Assembly (NCBI RefSeq): GCF_018728565.1
Contig: NZ_JACSOI010000007.1
Coordinates: 62,001-126,000, forward strand
DNA from: Zobellia russellii
Lineage (GTDB): Bacteria; Bacteroidota; Bacteroidia; Flavobacteriales; Flavobacteriaceae
DNA: 64,000 nucleotides
Reading direction: 5' to 3'
The notes under the pieces were generated by a model. It ran no database searches, was not told the origin of the DNA, and saw only the letters and a list, made by a program, of their open reading frames with translations. Position numbers and translations under genes: made by a program. Position 1 is the stretch's first letter. Every line of letters starts with the position of its first letter. This document shows positions 8,135 to 17,455 of this stretch, piece after piece.

Positions 8135-10813
8135 ATGAGAAATGCATGGTTGCTTATTATGTTTCTTATGGTGGTCGCTATTGGCTTTTCCCAGGAAATT
8201 TCATTGACGGGTACGGTTAAGGACAGTTTGGGGACTGGTGTTGATATGGCCAATGTTATCGCCATAAATTCCGAAACCAAGGGCTTGGAATCTTATGGTA
8301 TTACCAATCATGCAGGGCTATATAAACTAAAGCTGAAAACGGGCCATGAATATACTTTAAAAGTCAGTTACCTGGGATTTAAAACGGAATCGTTCACCTT
8401 TACCGCTACCACCAATGATGCCGTTAAGGATATTGTTATGCAGGAGCAGGCGGCCCAGTTAGATGAGGTGGAGGTTACGTATGAAATGCCGGTATCCGTA
8501 AAAGGGGACACCATTGTTTATGATACGGATGCTTTTGTTTCGGGTACGGAAAAAAAACTAAAGGATGTTCTTGAAAACCTTCCGGGCATTGAAATCAATG
8601 ATGACGGGCAGATAGAAGTAGAGGGAAAGACCGTAAGCAAGGTTATGGTAGAGGGTAAGGATTTTTTTGATGGCGATTCTAAGCTTGCCGTTGAAAATAT
8701 TCCGGCCAACGCATTAAGTAAAGTTGAAGTACTACGGAACTTTAATGAGGTTTCCCAAATGAAAGGGCTTACCAATGATGATGATAATGTGGCTTTGAAC
8801 ATAAAATTAAAAGAAGGGAAAAAGAACTTTTGGTTTGGAGAGTTAACAGCAGGTTACGGTCCTGATGACAGGTATTTGGCACATCCTAAATTGTTTTATT
8901 ATAGTCCAAAATACAGCATTAATATAATTACGGACCTCAATAATTTGGGAGAGGTTCCCTTTACCCGGAATGATTATAGAAATTTTACCGGTGGCTTCAG
9001 AAATATAAATTCTAGGGGCGGAAGTTCAATTGCAACAGGGGTAGATGGCCTTGGTCTTTCTACCGCTCAAAACAATAGGGCCAACGACATAGATACAAAA
9101 TTTGCTGCGGCAAATTTCAGTTATTCGCCAACCGAAAGTTTAGATTTAAGTGGTTTTGGAATTTACTCCTATACGGGAACCTTAATGAAGTCTGAGCGAA
9201 ATACCGCTTATATTGCTAGTAATGATGTGGAAAATGCAACCACTAATACAGATCAGACCGTGCACCTTGGATTGGCAAAATTTAGTGCACGGTACAAACC
9301 CAATGCCAACTTTCAGTTAGACTATGATGCGCTATTAAAACAGTCCGATGATAATGAAGAGGTAGACGTACTTTCTATATCCAATATAACGGATGAAATA
9401 TCCGAGGTGAAAAAACAAAAGCCTTTGGCGGTCAATCAAAATCTCAACCTCTACTATACACTTAACGAGAAGAACATATTTGCTGTAGAGGCGCAGCATA
9501 TGTATCAAGATGAAGATCCGTTCTATGAGGCGATCCGTAATGAATTTGCTTTCGTTGATATTTTTCCCGTTGATGAAACTCAGGATGTATACAATATAAA
9601 CCAGACCAAAAATGTGGTCACCAATAAAGTGGATGCCAAGGTAGACTATTACCGTGTACTTGGAACAAAGAGCAACCTGAATTTAACTTTGGGAACCACC
9701 CAGAGCCATCAGAATTTTAATTCGGGAATTTTTCAGATTTTGGATAATGGGGAAACGTTGGATATGGATGGGAGCGACTTTGGCAATGAGGTTAGCTTTA
9801 ATGTTTCGGACTTGTACTTAGGGCTACATTATAAAGTTATTTCTGGAATTTTCACTTTTAATCCGGGGCTTACTCTGCATCAGTTTAATGTTACCAATGA
9901 ACAATTGGGCACGGTAGTAGAGGATGACCTAACAGCTTTATTGCCAGATGTGTATATCAACGCTCAGTTGAAGAAATCGGAGAATTTGCGGTTCAACTAT
10001 AGGGTAACCCGTTCCTTTACGGATGTAAGTAACTTTGCTCAAGGGTACGTGCTCAATAACTACAATTCACTCTATAATGGTAATAGGGATTTGGAAAGTG
10101 CCCTTAACCACAACCTTTCACTGAACTTCTTTAGTTTCAATATGTTCAATCTTACCAATATTTTTGCGAATGTTGCCTATACCAAAAGAATAGATGCATT
10201 AAAAAGTAGTGCGGATATCATTGGAATAAATAGGGTAAGTAGTACTATCAACTCTAATTTTGAAGATGAATCTTTATCCGCTAGCGGAAATTATGAGCGT
10301 ACTTTTGGAAAGGTAAAAGCTTCCGTAAGGGGTAATGTGGGTTGGTCTACTACCAATAATTTAATAGACGGCCAGCAACGCATGTCCAATTCGTTCACAC
10401 AGAACTATACGGGTGCGCTTAGTACTAATTTTAAGAATGCACCCAATTTAGAGTTGGGATACAGGTATACGATAAACAATTACGAAAACGGAAATTTAGA
10501 AACTACATTTTATACCAGTAGACCGTATGCCCGTTTTGATGCCTCTTTTCTTAAAAGCTTTATTTTTAATGTGGATTATGATTTTTATAATTACACGGAT
10601 AAGGACAATACAATTGACAATACATATAGTTTCTTGGAATCTACCCTAACGTATCAGAAGCAAGGTAGCCGATGGGAATATGGAATTAAAGGCACCAATT
10701 TATTGAATACCACTACGCTTAACCGTGACAGTACCAATGATTTATTCTTTACTACGCAGGTTTACTATGTGCAGCCACGCTACCTGCTATTATCGTTAAA
10801 ATATGATTTGTAA
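8135..10813 (+). CDS. TonB-dependent-receptor-like outer-membrane protein
   Basis: The 892 residues start with a signal peptide (about 1-19). A carboxypeptidase-regulatory-like beta-sandwich follows (EISLTGTVKDSLGTGVDMAN, about 20-105). Next is a plug-like domain with KGDTIVYDTDAF and LENLPGIEINDDGQ, then a large beta barrel. The protein ends LLSLKYDL, with strand-like alternation typical of an outer-membrane barrel. It belongs to the group usually annotated as TonB-dependent receptor or outer-membrane beta-barrel protein; there is no SusD partner, so a glycan substrate is not implied. It pairs with the upstream GLPGLI gene. The ligand is unknown. Confidence 0.88.
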   Translation: MRNAWLLIMFLMVVAIGFSQEISLTGTVKDSLGTGVDMANVIAINSETKGLESYGITNHAGLYKLKLKTGHEYTLKVSYLGFKTESFTFTATTNDAVKDIVMQEQAAQLDEVEVTYEMPVSVKGDTIVYDTDAFVSGTEKKLKDVLENLPGIEINDDGQIEVEGKTVSKVMVEGKDFFDGDSKLAVENIPANALSKVEVLRNFNEVSQMKGLTNDDDNVALNIKLKEGKKNFWFGELTAGYGPDDRYLAHPKLFYYSPKYSINIITDLNNLGEVPFTRNDYRNFTGGFRNINSRGGSSIATGVDGLGLSTAQNNRANDIDTKFAAANFSYSPTESLDLSGFGIYSYTGTLMKSERNTAYIASNDVENATTNTDQTVHLGLAKFSARYKPNANFQLDYDALLKQSDDNEEVDVLSISNITDEISEVKKQKPLAVNQNLNLYYTLNEKNIFAVEAQHMYQDEDPFYEAIRNEFAFVDIFPVDETQDVYNINQTKNVVTNKVDAKVDYYRVLGTKSNLNLTLGTTQSHQNFNSGIFQILDNGETLDMDGSDFGNEVSFNVSDLYLGLHYKVISGIFTFNPGLTLHQFNVTNEQLGTVVEDDLTALLPDVYINAQLKKSENLRFNYRVTRSFTDVSNFAQGYVLNNYNSLYNGNRDLESALNHNLSLNFFSFNMFNLTNIFANVAYTKRIDALKSSADIIGINRVSSTINSNFEDESLSASGNYERTFGKVKASVRGNVGWSTTNNLIDGQQRMSNSFTQNYTGALSTNFKNAPNLELGYRYTINNYENGNLETTFYTSRPYARFDASFLKSFIFNVDYDFYNYTDKDNTIDNTYSFLESTLTYQKQGSRWEYGIKGTNLLNTTTLNRDSTNDLFFTTQVYYVQPRYLLLSLKYDL

Positions 10814-10883
10814 TAGTTGATAAACCTGTGCAAAGAGCATGGTATTTACAAAAGGAAATAATAAATAACACGATATTAATATT

Positions 10884-10910
10884 TTGATCTGAACATTTTT
10901 TATACTTTTG
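10884..10910 (+). promoter_or_regulatory. Promoter of metK
   Basis: TTG at 10884-10886, a 16-base spacer and a perfect TACTTTTG at 10903-10910. Transcription would start near 10917, 14 bases before the riboswitch candidate. The 90 bases between the previous stop and this promoter show nothing else. Confidence 0.65.
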
Positions 10911-10930
10911 CGTCCTAATTAAATTAAAGA

Positions 10931-11038
10931 GGAGGGATTTGACTGATTGCAACCTCTGTTTTAAACCTGTTTGAATTGCCAATTTAAGATTGGTTTTTGC
11001 CAAGCGGGATTGTAGAACAAAAAAATGCTAAAGCAGTT
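10931..11038 (+). promoter_or_regulatory. SAM-II-type riboswitch with long loop (candidate), metK leader
   Basis: The leader has the features of the SAM-II fold. P1 is GGAGG (10931-10935) with CCTCT (10953-10957). GATTT follows P1 directly, and TTGCA is at 10947-10951. A downstream TGCTAA (11026-11031) can pair with TTGCA leaving the conserved U unpaired, and CAGTT (11034-11038) pairs with GACTG (10941-10945), giving the two pseudoknot helices in the right order. The 68-base linker begins GTTTTAAA, resembling the SAM-II GnnnUAAA segment, and holds a CCAAT/ATTGG hairpin (10979-10993), as expected for the long-loop variant. The class and the gene downstream (metK) agree. The fold was derived by eye. 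Confidence 0.72.
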
Positions 11039-11112
11039 GATGTTGAAAATTTTCACATCATACTTCTTCCGGCATTCTTTCAAATCCTTTTTAGAAAAAA
11101 TAAAAGTTTGTT

Positions 11113-12369
11113 ATGCCATATTTGTTTACCTCCGAATCTGTTAGTGAAGGACACCCTGATAAAGTTGCCGATCAAATAAGCGATGCCTTGTTGGACCACT
11201 TTTTGGCTTTTGACCCAGAAAGTAAAGTTGCTTGTGAAACCTTGGTAACTACGGGCCAGGTTGTTTTGGCTGGTGAGGTTAAAAGTGATACTTATCTAGA
11301 TGTTCAGACCATTGCTAGAGATGTAATTAATGCTATTGGTTATACTAAGGGCGAATATCAGTTTAGTGGAGATTCTTGTGGAGTTATTTCGTTAATTCAT
11401 GAGCAATCGCAAGATATTAGTCAAGGTGTGGATCGTGGCGAGAAAGAGCAACAAGGAGCTGGTGATCAAGGTATGATGTTCGGTTATGCTACCAAGGAAA
11501 CAGAAAACTACATGCCGTTGGCTTTGGATATTTCGCATAAAATTCTTCAGAATTTGGCGGAGTTGCGTAGGGAAGGTAGAATCATAGATTATTTGCGTCC
11601 CGATGCCAAATCGCAAGTTACTATTGAGTATTCAGATGATAATGTGCCGCAACGTATAGATACTATTGTTATATCTACACAACACGATGCTTTTCATAAT
11701 GATGATGAGGTAATGTTGGCAAAAATCAAAGAAGACCTTGTAGAGATTTTAATCCCAAGAGTGGTAGAGCAATTGCCAAAAGCTATTCAGGATTTATTTG
11801 ATGATAAAATAAAATACCACATCAATCCAACCGGGAAATTTGTAATCGGTGGTCCTCATGGGGATACCGGACTTACCGGAAGAAAAATTATTGTAGATAC
11901 TTACGGAGGTAAAGGTGCTCATGGTGGTGGGGCTTTTAGTGGAAAAGACCCGAGTAAAGTAGATAGAAGTGCGGCCTATGCAGCGCGCCATATTGCTAAG
12001 AATTTAGTAGCGGGCGGTGTTGCGGATGAGATGTTGGTACAGGTAAGTTACGCCATTGGTGTGGTTGAGCCTACCTCTATATATGTAGATACCTACGGAA
12101 CGTCTAATGTAGACCTTACGGATGGTGAAATTGCCCAAAAGACCAAAGCCCTTTTTGATATGCGTCCGTTTGCTATTGAAGAGCGACTAAAGTTGCGAAA
12201 TCCTATTTATTTGGAATCTGCGGCATATGGCCATATGGGTAAAGAACCAAGAATGATCAAGAAAGTTTTTGAATCGCCGTATAACGGTCGTATCGAAAAA
12301 GAAGTGGAATTGTTCACTTGGGAGAAGTTGGATATGGTAGGTGAGGTGAAAAAAGCGTTTAATTTGTAA
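11113..12369 (+). CDS. metK: S-adenosylmethionine synthetase
   Basis: The enzyme makes S-adenosylmethionine from methionine and ATP in the cytosol. The 418 residues open with [19 protein letters not shown] (about 2-20), which contains the ATP- and metal-binding GHPDK motif. [12 protein letters not shown] is the first family signature, and the Gly-rich [20 protein letters not shown] loop is the second. The protein is slightly longer than the E. coli enzyme (384 residues), as in other Bacteroidota. The leader of about 195 bases carries a SAM-II-like riboswitch. An 11-bp imperfect hairpin (11038-11060, one bulged T) directly after it may be the expression platform. Product feedback is therefore the likely control. 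Confidence 0.97.
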   Translation: MPYLFTSESVSEGHPDKVADQISDALLDHFLAFDPESKVACETLVTTGQVVLAGEVKSDTYLDVQTIARDVINAIGYTKGEYQFSGDSCGVISLIHEQSQDISQGVDRGEKEQQGAGDQGMMFGYATKETENYMPLALDISHKILQNLAELRREGRIIDYLRPDAKSQVTIEYSDDNVPQRIDTIVISTQHDAFHNDDEVMLAKIKEDLVEILIPRVVEQLPKAIQDLFDDKIKYHINPTGKFVIGGPHGDTGLTGRKIIVDTYGGKGAHGGGAFSGKDPSKVDRSAAYAARHIAKNLVAGGVADEMLVQVSYAIGVVEPTSIYVDTYGTSNVDLTDGEIAQKTKALFDMRPFAIEERLKLRNPIYLESAAYGHMGKEPRMIKKVFESPYNGRIEKEVELFTWEKLDMVGEVKKAFNL

Positions 12370-12382
12370 ATTTTTCAAAAAT

Positions 12383-12406
12383 GTTGGTGAATTTAAATTC
12401 ACCAAC
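12383..12406. repeat. 24-bp perfect palindrome between metK and metY
   Basis: The 12-base arm GTTGGTGAATTT is followed directly by its exact reverse complement AAATTCACCAAC. It starts 14 bases after the metK stop. As RNA it would form a 9-bp stem with a TTTAAA loop but lacks a clean T run, so it is a poor terminator. It occupies the spacer between the TTG and TAnnTTTG elements of the next promoter, so an operator is an alternative reading. Confidence 0.8.
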
Positions 12407-12416
12407 TATATATTTG
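12384..12416 (+). promoter_or_regulatory. Promoter of the metY operon
   Basis: TTG at 12384-12386, a 22-base spacer and TATATTTG at 12409-12416. The start point would be near 12423, about 25 bases before the SAM-I aptamer. The element overlaps the palindrome at 12383-12406. Confidence 0.6.
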
Positions 12417-12447
12417 TAGTTCCAAAAGTTCAAACACGTATTGAATA

Positions 12448-12555
12448 GTTATCAAGAAAGGTGGAGGGAATAGACCCTTTGAAACCTTAGCAACCCTTTG
12501 CCACCTGTGCAGAGAAGGTGCTACATTCTATCTCTATAAAAATGAGACAGATAAC
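12448..12555 (+). promoter_or_regulatory. SAM-I (S-box) riboswitch, metY operon leader
   Basis: P1 is GTTATC (12448-12453) with GATAAC (12550-12555). Inside are the invariant S-box blocks: AAGAAAGGTGGAGGGA, GAAACCTTAGCAACC and GAAGGTGCTACATTC. The neighbouring genes make homocysteine precursors, as expected for a SAM-repressed unit. A weak hairpin AGATTA/TAATCT at 12561-12579 followed by TTTT may be the terminator; the rest of the gap to 12683 shows no strong structure. Confidence 0.95.
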
Positions 12556-12682
12556 AAATCAGATTACTCATACTAATCTTTTACTTTCTTATAACTTTTT
12601 TGATATTCTACCTAGCATCGGATTTTCGGTTCAAGGTATCGGGCTTTTAATTATTTTAAATAACAATTAAAAATCAAAGATT

Positions 12683-13957
12683 ATGAGTGATCAAAAATTC
12701 TCAACCAACGCATTACATGCCGGACACGATCCCGCGCAAACAGGTGGTACACGTGCCGTGCCTATTTATCAAACATCCTCGTATGTTTTTAATGATACGG
12801 ACCATGCCGCCAATTTATTTTCATTGGCAGAACTTGGTTTTATCTATACACGATTGAACAACCCTACCAATCAAATTCTTCAAGAGCGTTTAGCAGCTGT
12901 TGAAGGCGGAGTCGGAGCAGTAGTTTTCGCTTCGGGAACTTCAGCTATTTCAACGGGTTTATTAACGCTATTGAAAGCGGGAGACCATATTGTAGCTTCC
13001 AGTAGTTTGTATGGCGGTACCTTTAACTTGTTGAATGTTACCTTGCCAAGGTTGGGAATCACCACTACTTTTGTTGATGCTTCCGATCCGGAAAATTTTG
13101 GTAAAGCAGTTCAGGATAACACCAGGGCTATTTTTGTAGAATCTCTGGGTAACCCTAAATTAGATGTGCTTGATTTGAAAGCTATTTCAAAACAGGCCAA
13201 AGCTGCTCAGGTTCCTTTTATTGTTGATAATACGGTGGCTTCACCTGCACTTTTAAACCCTATTGAGCACGGTGCTAACTTGGTAATTCACTCACTTACT
13301 AAATATATTGGTGGTCAAGGTACTTCTTTGGGCGGTGCCATTATTGATGCCGGAACTTTTGATTGGACCAACGGGAAATTTCCGGAATTTACAGAACCTT
13401 CTGCAGGATACCACGGTTTAGTGTATAGCGAAGCTTTAGGTGCCGCGGCCTTTACTTTTAAATTGATTTTAGAAGGATTGCGTGATTTTGGTGGAGCTTT
13501 GAGTCCGTTTAATGCTTTCCAGATTATACAAGGTTTGGAAACTTTGAATGTACGTATAAAACAACACAGTGCAAATGCACTTGAATTGGCTACTTGGTTA
13601 GAAGGAAGAGAAGAAGTGGCATGGGTAAACTATCCAGGTCTTAAGAGTAGCAAATACTACGATCTTGCTCAAGAATATTTGCCAAAAGGTCAAAGCGGAT
13701 TGGTAACATTTGGAATTAAAGGTGGTTTTGAGGCTGCTAAAAAAGTTACGGATGCTACAAAAGTTTTCTCATTGTTGGCCAATATTGGCGATACTAAATC
13801 ATTGATCATTCACCCGGCCAGTACCACGCACCAACAGTTAAATGAGGAGCAATTGGTAGGCGCAGGTGTAGGTCAGGATTTAATTCGTTTGTCCGTTGGT
13901 TTGGAAGATATTGAGGACTTAAAGGCCGATTTGGAAAACGCATTCGCAGCACTTTAA
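12683..13957 (+). CDS. metY: O-acetylhomoserine sulfhydrylase (MetY-type)
   Basis: This PLP enzyme of the Cys/Met metabolism family condenses O-acetylhomoserine with sulfide to give homocysteine directly. The 424 residues match the longer MetY branch. The start MSDQKFSTNALHAGHDPAQ is typical, and VIHSLTKYIGGQG (about 206-218) holds the PLP lysine. The C-terminal block GDTKSLIIHPASTTHQQL carries the substrate-binding residues, and LIRLSVGLEDIEDL closes the fold. It is the first gene after the SAM-I riboswitch, 74 bases before the fusion gene that supplies homoserine and probably its acyl ester. Sulfide would come from the operon at 26.7-34 kb. Confidence 0.95.
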   Translation: MSDQKFSTNALHAGHDPAQTGGTRAVPIYQTSSYVFNDTDHAANLFSLAELGFIYTRLNNPTNQILQERLAAVEGGVGAVVFASGTSAISTGLLTLLKAGDHIVASSSLYGGTFNLLNVTLPRLGITTTFVDASDPENFGKAVQDNTRAIFVESLGNPKLDVLDLKAISKQAKAAQVPFIVDNTVASPALLNPIEHGANLVIHSLTKYIGGQGTSLGGAIIDAGTFDWTNGKFPEFTEPSAGYHGLVYSEALGAAAFTFKLILEGLRDFGGALSPFNAFQIIQGLETLNVRIKQHSANALELATWLEGREEVAWVNYPGLKSSKYYDLAQEYLPKGQSGLVTFGIKGGFEAAKKVTDATKVFSLLANIGDTKSLIIHPASTTHQQLNEEQLVGAGVGQDLIRLSVGLEDIEDLKADLENAFAAL

Positions 13958-13990
13958 TCAATATAAATTTTCTGTTAGAAATTAATAAGG

Positions 13991-14016
13991 CCTGACCTGT
14001 TTAATTAGAGGTCAGG
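13991..14016 (+). other. Intercistronic hairpin between metY and the fusion gene
   Basis: CCTGACCT and AGGTCAGG form a perfect 8-bp stem around a 10-base loop. No T run follows, so it is probably not a full terminator. It could stabilise or process the mRNA, or lower expression of the distal genes. Confidence 0.65.
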
Positions 14017-14031
14017 TCTAACATATATCGT

Positions 14032-17000
14032 ATGCTTCATCATTTGAAATTAGCAAACTATACCACGATCAGTGGGGTAACTCAAGATATTGAGCTGTCT
14101 TATCAATTGTTCGGTCAAGAATTGCACACGGCGCCCATAGTTCAGGTAAACCATGCCTTAACCGGTAACAGTAATGTTACGGGAGATGAGGGCTGGTGGT
14201 CCGCACTTATTGGAGAGGGCAAGTGTATCGATACCAAAAAATATACAATCCTATCGTTTAATATTCCCGGTAACGGATATGATAAATTTGTGATTGATAA
14301 TTATAAGGATTTCGTGGCAGGAGACATCGCAAGGATTTTCCTGTTAGGCCTTCAAAAGCTTGAAATCAAGAAATTGTTCGCTCTTTTGGGCGGGTCTTTA
14401 GGGGGTGGTATTGCTTGGGAAATGGCAGCCATAAACCCAAAGATTATGGATCATCTTATTCCTGTGGCATCAGACTGGAAGTCTACCGATTGGTTGATAG
14501 GTAATTGCCAGATTCAGGAGCAATTTTTGGTGAATAGTAAGCAACCGGTTCACGATGCACGCATGCATGCCATGTTGTGTTACCGTACGCCGGAATCTTT
14601 CAAGGACCGTTTTAAAAGAAGTACCAATGAGGAACTTCAGGTTTTTAACGTGGAGAGTTGGTTAATGCACCATGGTGAAAAATTACAGGAACGTTTTCAG
14701 CTTTCGGCCTATAAATTAATGAATCAATTGCTCAAGACTATTGATGTCATGAGAAATGGCGAACAGAATTTTATAGATCTGCAGAATAGTGATGCGAACA
14801 TTCATATTATTGGGGTAGATTCTGATCTGTTCTTTACCGCAAAAGAGAATAAGGAAACTTTTAAGCGGTTGGCACAGGCCAATGGAAATGTAACCTATGG
14901 CGAAGTGCATTCGCTTCACGGGCACGATGCCTTTTTGATAGAGTTTGATCAGATGGAGCGGTTATTGGAACCCGTTTTCAGTAGAAACGGAAAGTCCAAG
15001 AACGCAAAGGTTTTAAAGTTTGGAGGAAAATCTCTTTCCAACGGAGAAGGGTTGGAGCGTGTTTTGGATATTGTTTGCAACAAAGTAAATGAAGGCGAAA
15101 ATATTGCCGTAGTTCTTTCTGCGCGGGCAAAGGCAACCGATCAATTGGAAGCCATTTTGGAAAAGGCGGCAAAGGGAGAAAATTACTATAAAGGTTTTGA
15201 GGCTTTTGAAAAATATCAAAAGCATACCTTCAAAAATGTGAACCTTTCGGCGGAGTTCAAGGATTTGGCAAAATTGCTGGAGGGCGTTTCACTTTTGGGT
15301 GATTATAGCTTGAAAATTAAAGACCAATTACTTGCTTTTGGAGAATTGATCTCTGCCAAATTGGTAACTAAATTGCTCATAGGAAAAGGGTTGAATGCTG
15401 TAATGTTGGACTCTAGGGAATTGATTAAAACCGATTCTAATTTTGGTGATGCATCAGTAAACGAGGCGTTGTCTAAGGAAAATGTTATTCGCAGTTTTGC
15501 AAAACTAGATGCAGATGCCGTGCCCATTATTACAGGTTTTATCGCTTCCAATGAAAATGGGGAAACCACTACGTTGGGAAGGAACGGTAGTAACTATTCC
15601 GCGGCCTTGTTTGCCAATTTCTTGAATGCGGAGGAGCTTCAGAATTTTACGCACGTAGATGGTATTTATACCGCAAATCCTGATTTGGTTTCGGATGCCA
15701 AGCGTATTTCCCATCTTTCTTATGGCGAGGCTAATGAATTGGCCAACTTTGGGGCTACTATTTTACATGCCAAGACCATCATTCCTTTAATAGAAAAGAA
15801 CATTCCGCTTCGTATTTTAAATACGTTCAATAATGATAATGAAGGTACGCTGATCAGTGCCAAAACTAAAGAGGGAGGTATAAAGTCGCTGTCCGTTATT
15901 GAAAATGTATCCATGATCAATGTGGAGGGAAGAGGACTTTTAGGAAAGGTAGGGATAGATGCCCGTATTTTTAGTGCACTTCAGAAAAGCAATATTAGTG
16001 TAAGTATTATTTCTCAAGGGTCATCTGAACGGGGTATTGGCTTGGTAGTAAATGCTGACCGTGCTTTAGATGCTAAAAGAGCGCTGGACAGAGAGTTTGA
16101 GAGTGATTATGAGTCTAAGGATATTAATATGATTACGGTCTTGGACGAGGTTTCTGTAATCTCTATCGTGGGGCAGGATTTAAGTACCTTCCATAGACCT
16201 TATAATGCTTTGATAAAAAATCAGATTGCGCCTTTGCTTTTCAATAATACCGTATCTGGTAAGAATGTGAGTCTGGTACTCAGAAAATCTGATTTGAACA
16301 AGGCATTGAACGTAATGCACGGACAGATTTTTGGCATAAGCCGAAAAGTAAATCTTGCAGTTTTTGGTCATGGAAATGTTGGTGGAACGCTAATCGACCA
16401 GATTCTAAAATCTACAAAGACCATTCAAAAACGAAAAGGAATTGATCTAAAGGTTTTTGCCGTAGCCAACTCAAGAAAGATACTTTTAAATAAAAAAGGA
16501 ATTCCAAAAAATTGGAAGGCTGCCATAGAAGACAAGGGTGTTGCTTACAAGGTGGAGGATGTTATCACCTACGCCAAGGAAAATCATTTGGAAAACCTCA
16601 TTGTGGTGGATAACACAGCAAATAGTGAGTTTGTGGCCCATTACTTTGAGTTTGTAGAAAACGGATTTGATATTGTTTCCTCCAATAAAATAGCGAATAC
16701 ACTTGGTTTTGATTATTACCAGTTGCTGCGTGAAGAATTGGATAAACATCAGAAGCAATATTTGTACGAAACCAATGTGGGCGCTGGTCTTCCTCTAATA
16801 GATACCATTCGTTTGTTGCACTTGTCCGGTGAAAACATTACGGGTATAAAAGGGGTGTTCTCAGGTTCGTTAAGCTATATATTCAATACTTTTTCTGAGA
16901 GCAAAGAGCCTTTTTCCAACATATTAAAGGCGGCAATGAAAAGTGGTTTTACGGAGCCGGACCCGCGTGAAGACCTTTCAGGGAATGACGTTGGTAGAAA

Positions 17001-17418
17001 ATTATTGATTCTAGCCAGGGAATTGGATTTGAGCAATGAGTTTTCGGATATCAATATTGAAAATTTAATTCCAGAAGAATTAAGGGACGGAGACGTAAAC
17101 CATTTTCTGGATAACCTAGATGTGGTCGATGCCAAATTCAACGAAATCAAAAAGAACCAAAAGCCGGGTCATGTTTTACGGTATGTGGGCGATTTACACG
17201 GAAACCTTCAGGAAGAAAAAGGTATTCTAGATGTAAAACTAGTATCCGTACCTAAGGAAAGTGCCCTGGGGCAGGTAAAAGGTTCTGATTCAATAATAGA
17301 AATATATACGGAATCCTATGGGGAGAACCCATTGGTGATTCAAGGAGCCGGTGCCGGAGCAGCGGTTACGGCAAGAGGGGTTTTCGGGGATATTCTCCGT
17401 ATAGCCGAAAAAGGATAA
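14032..17418 (+). CDS. MetX-like acyltransferase / aspartate kinase / homoserine dehydrogenase fusion
   Basis: One 1128-residue frame holds three enzymes. Residues 1 to about 318 are an alpha/beta-hydrolase of the homoserine O-acetyltransferase type: NHALTGNS oxyanion region, nucleophile Ser122 in GGSLGGG, a candidate acid at Asp263 or Asp265, and His298 in GHDAF. Residues about 324-765 are an aspartate kinase: KFGGKS at 329-334, where KFGGTS is usual, then ACT domains around VEGRGLLGKVG. Residues about 774-1128 are homoserine dehydrogenase: FGHGNVGG at 778-785 for NAD(P), and GVFSGSLSYIFNTFSE followed by EPDPREDLSGNDVGRK as the catalytic signature. The protein would catalyse the first and third steps from aspartate to homoserine plus homoserine activation; aspartate-semialdehyde dehydrogenase is not nearby. 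The two sulfhydrylases flank it. Confidence 0.93.
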   Translation: MLHHLKLANYTTISGVTQDIELSYQLFGQELHTAPIVQVNHALTGNSNVTGDEGWWSALIGEGKCIDTKKYTILSFNIPGNGYDKFVIDNYKDFVAGDIARIFLLGLQKLEIKKLFALLGGSLGGGIAWEMAAINPKIMDHLIPVASDWKSTDWLIGNCQIQEQFLVNSKQPVHDARMHAMLCYRTPESFKDRFKRSTNEELQVFNVESWLMHHGEKLQERFQLSAYKLMNQLLKTIDVMRNGEQNFIDLQNSDANIHIIGVDSDLFFTAKENKETFKRLAQANGNVTYGEVHSLHGHDAFLIEFDQMERLLEPVFSRNGKSKNAKVLKFGGKSLSNGEGLERVLDIVCNKVNEGENIAVVLSARAKATDQLEAILEKAAKGENYYKGFEAFEKYQKHTFKNVNLSAEFKDLAKLLEGVSLLGDYSLKIKDQLLAFGELISAKLVTKLLIGKGLNAVMLDSRELIKTDSNFGDASVNEALSKENVIRSFAKLDADAVPIITGFIASNENGETTTLGRNGSNYSAALFANFLNAEELQNFTHVDGIYTANPDLVSDAKRISHLSYGEANELANFGATILHAKTIIPLIEKNIPLRILNTFNNDNEGTLISAKTKEGGIKSLSVIENVSMINVEGRGLLGKVGIDARIFSALQKSNISVSIISQGSSERGIGLVVNADRALDAKRALDREFESDYESKDINMITVLDEVSVISIVGQDLSTFHRPYNALIKNQIAPLLFNNTVSGKNVSLVLRKSDLNKALNVMHGQIFGISRKVNLAVFGHGNVGGTLIDQILKSTKTIQKRKGIDLKVFAVANSRKILLNKKGIPKNWKAAIEDKGVAYKVEDVITYAKENHLENLIVVDNTANSEFVAHYFEFVENGFDIVSSNKIANTLGFDYYQLLREELDKHQKQYLYETNVGAGLPLIDTIRLLHLSGENITGIKGVFSGSLSYIFNTFSESKEPFSNILKAAMKSGFTEPDPREDLSGNDVGRKLLILARELDLSNEFSDINIENLIPEELRDGDVNHFLDNLDVVDAKFNEIKKNQKPGHVLRYVGDLHGNLQEEKGILDVKLVSVPKESALGQVKGSDSIIEIYTESYGENPLVIQGAGAGAAVTARGVFGDILRIAEKG

Positions 17419-17455
17419 ATAAAGTAAAAGGGAAAGTTAGCTTTCATCAATTTAT

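Noticed and set aside
10997-11179. A 60-codon frame overlapping the metK leader and start
   Set aside because: It runs through the riboswitch pseudoknot strand and into metK in another frame, and has no recognisable protein features.
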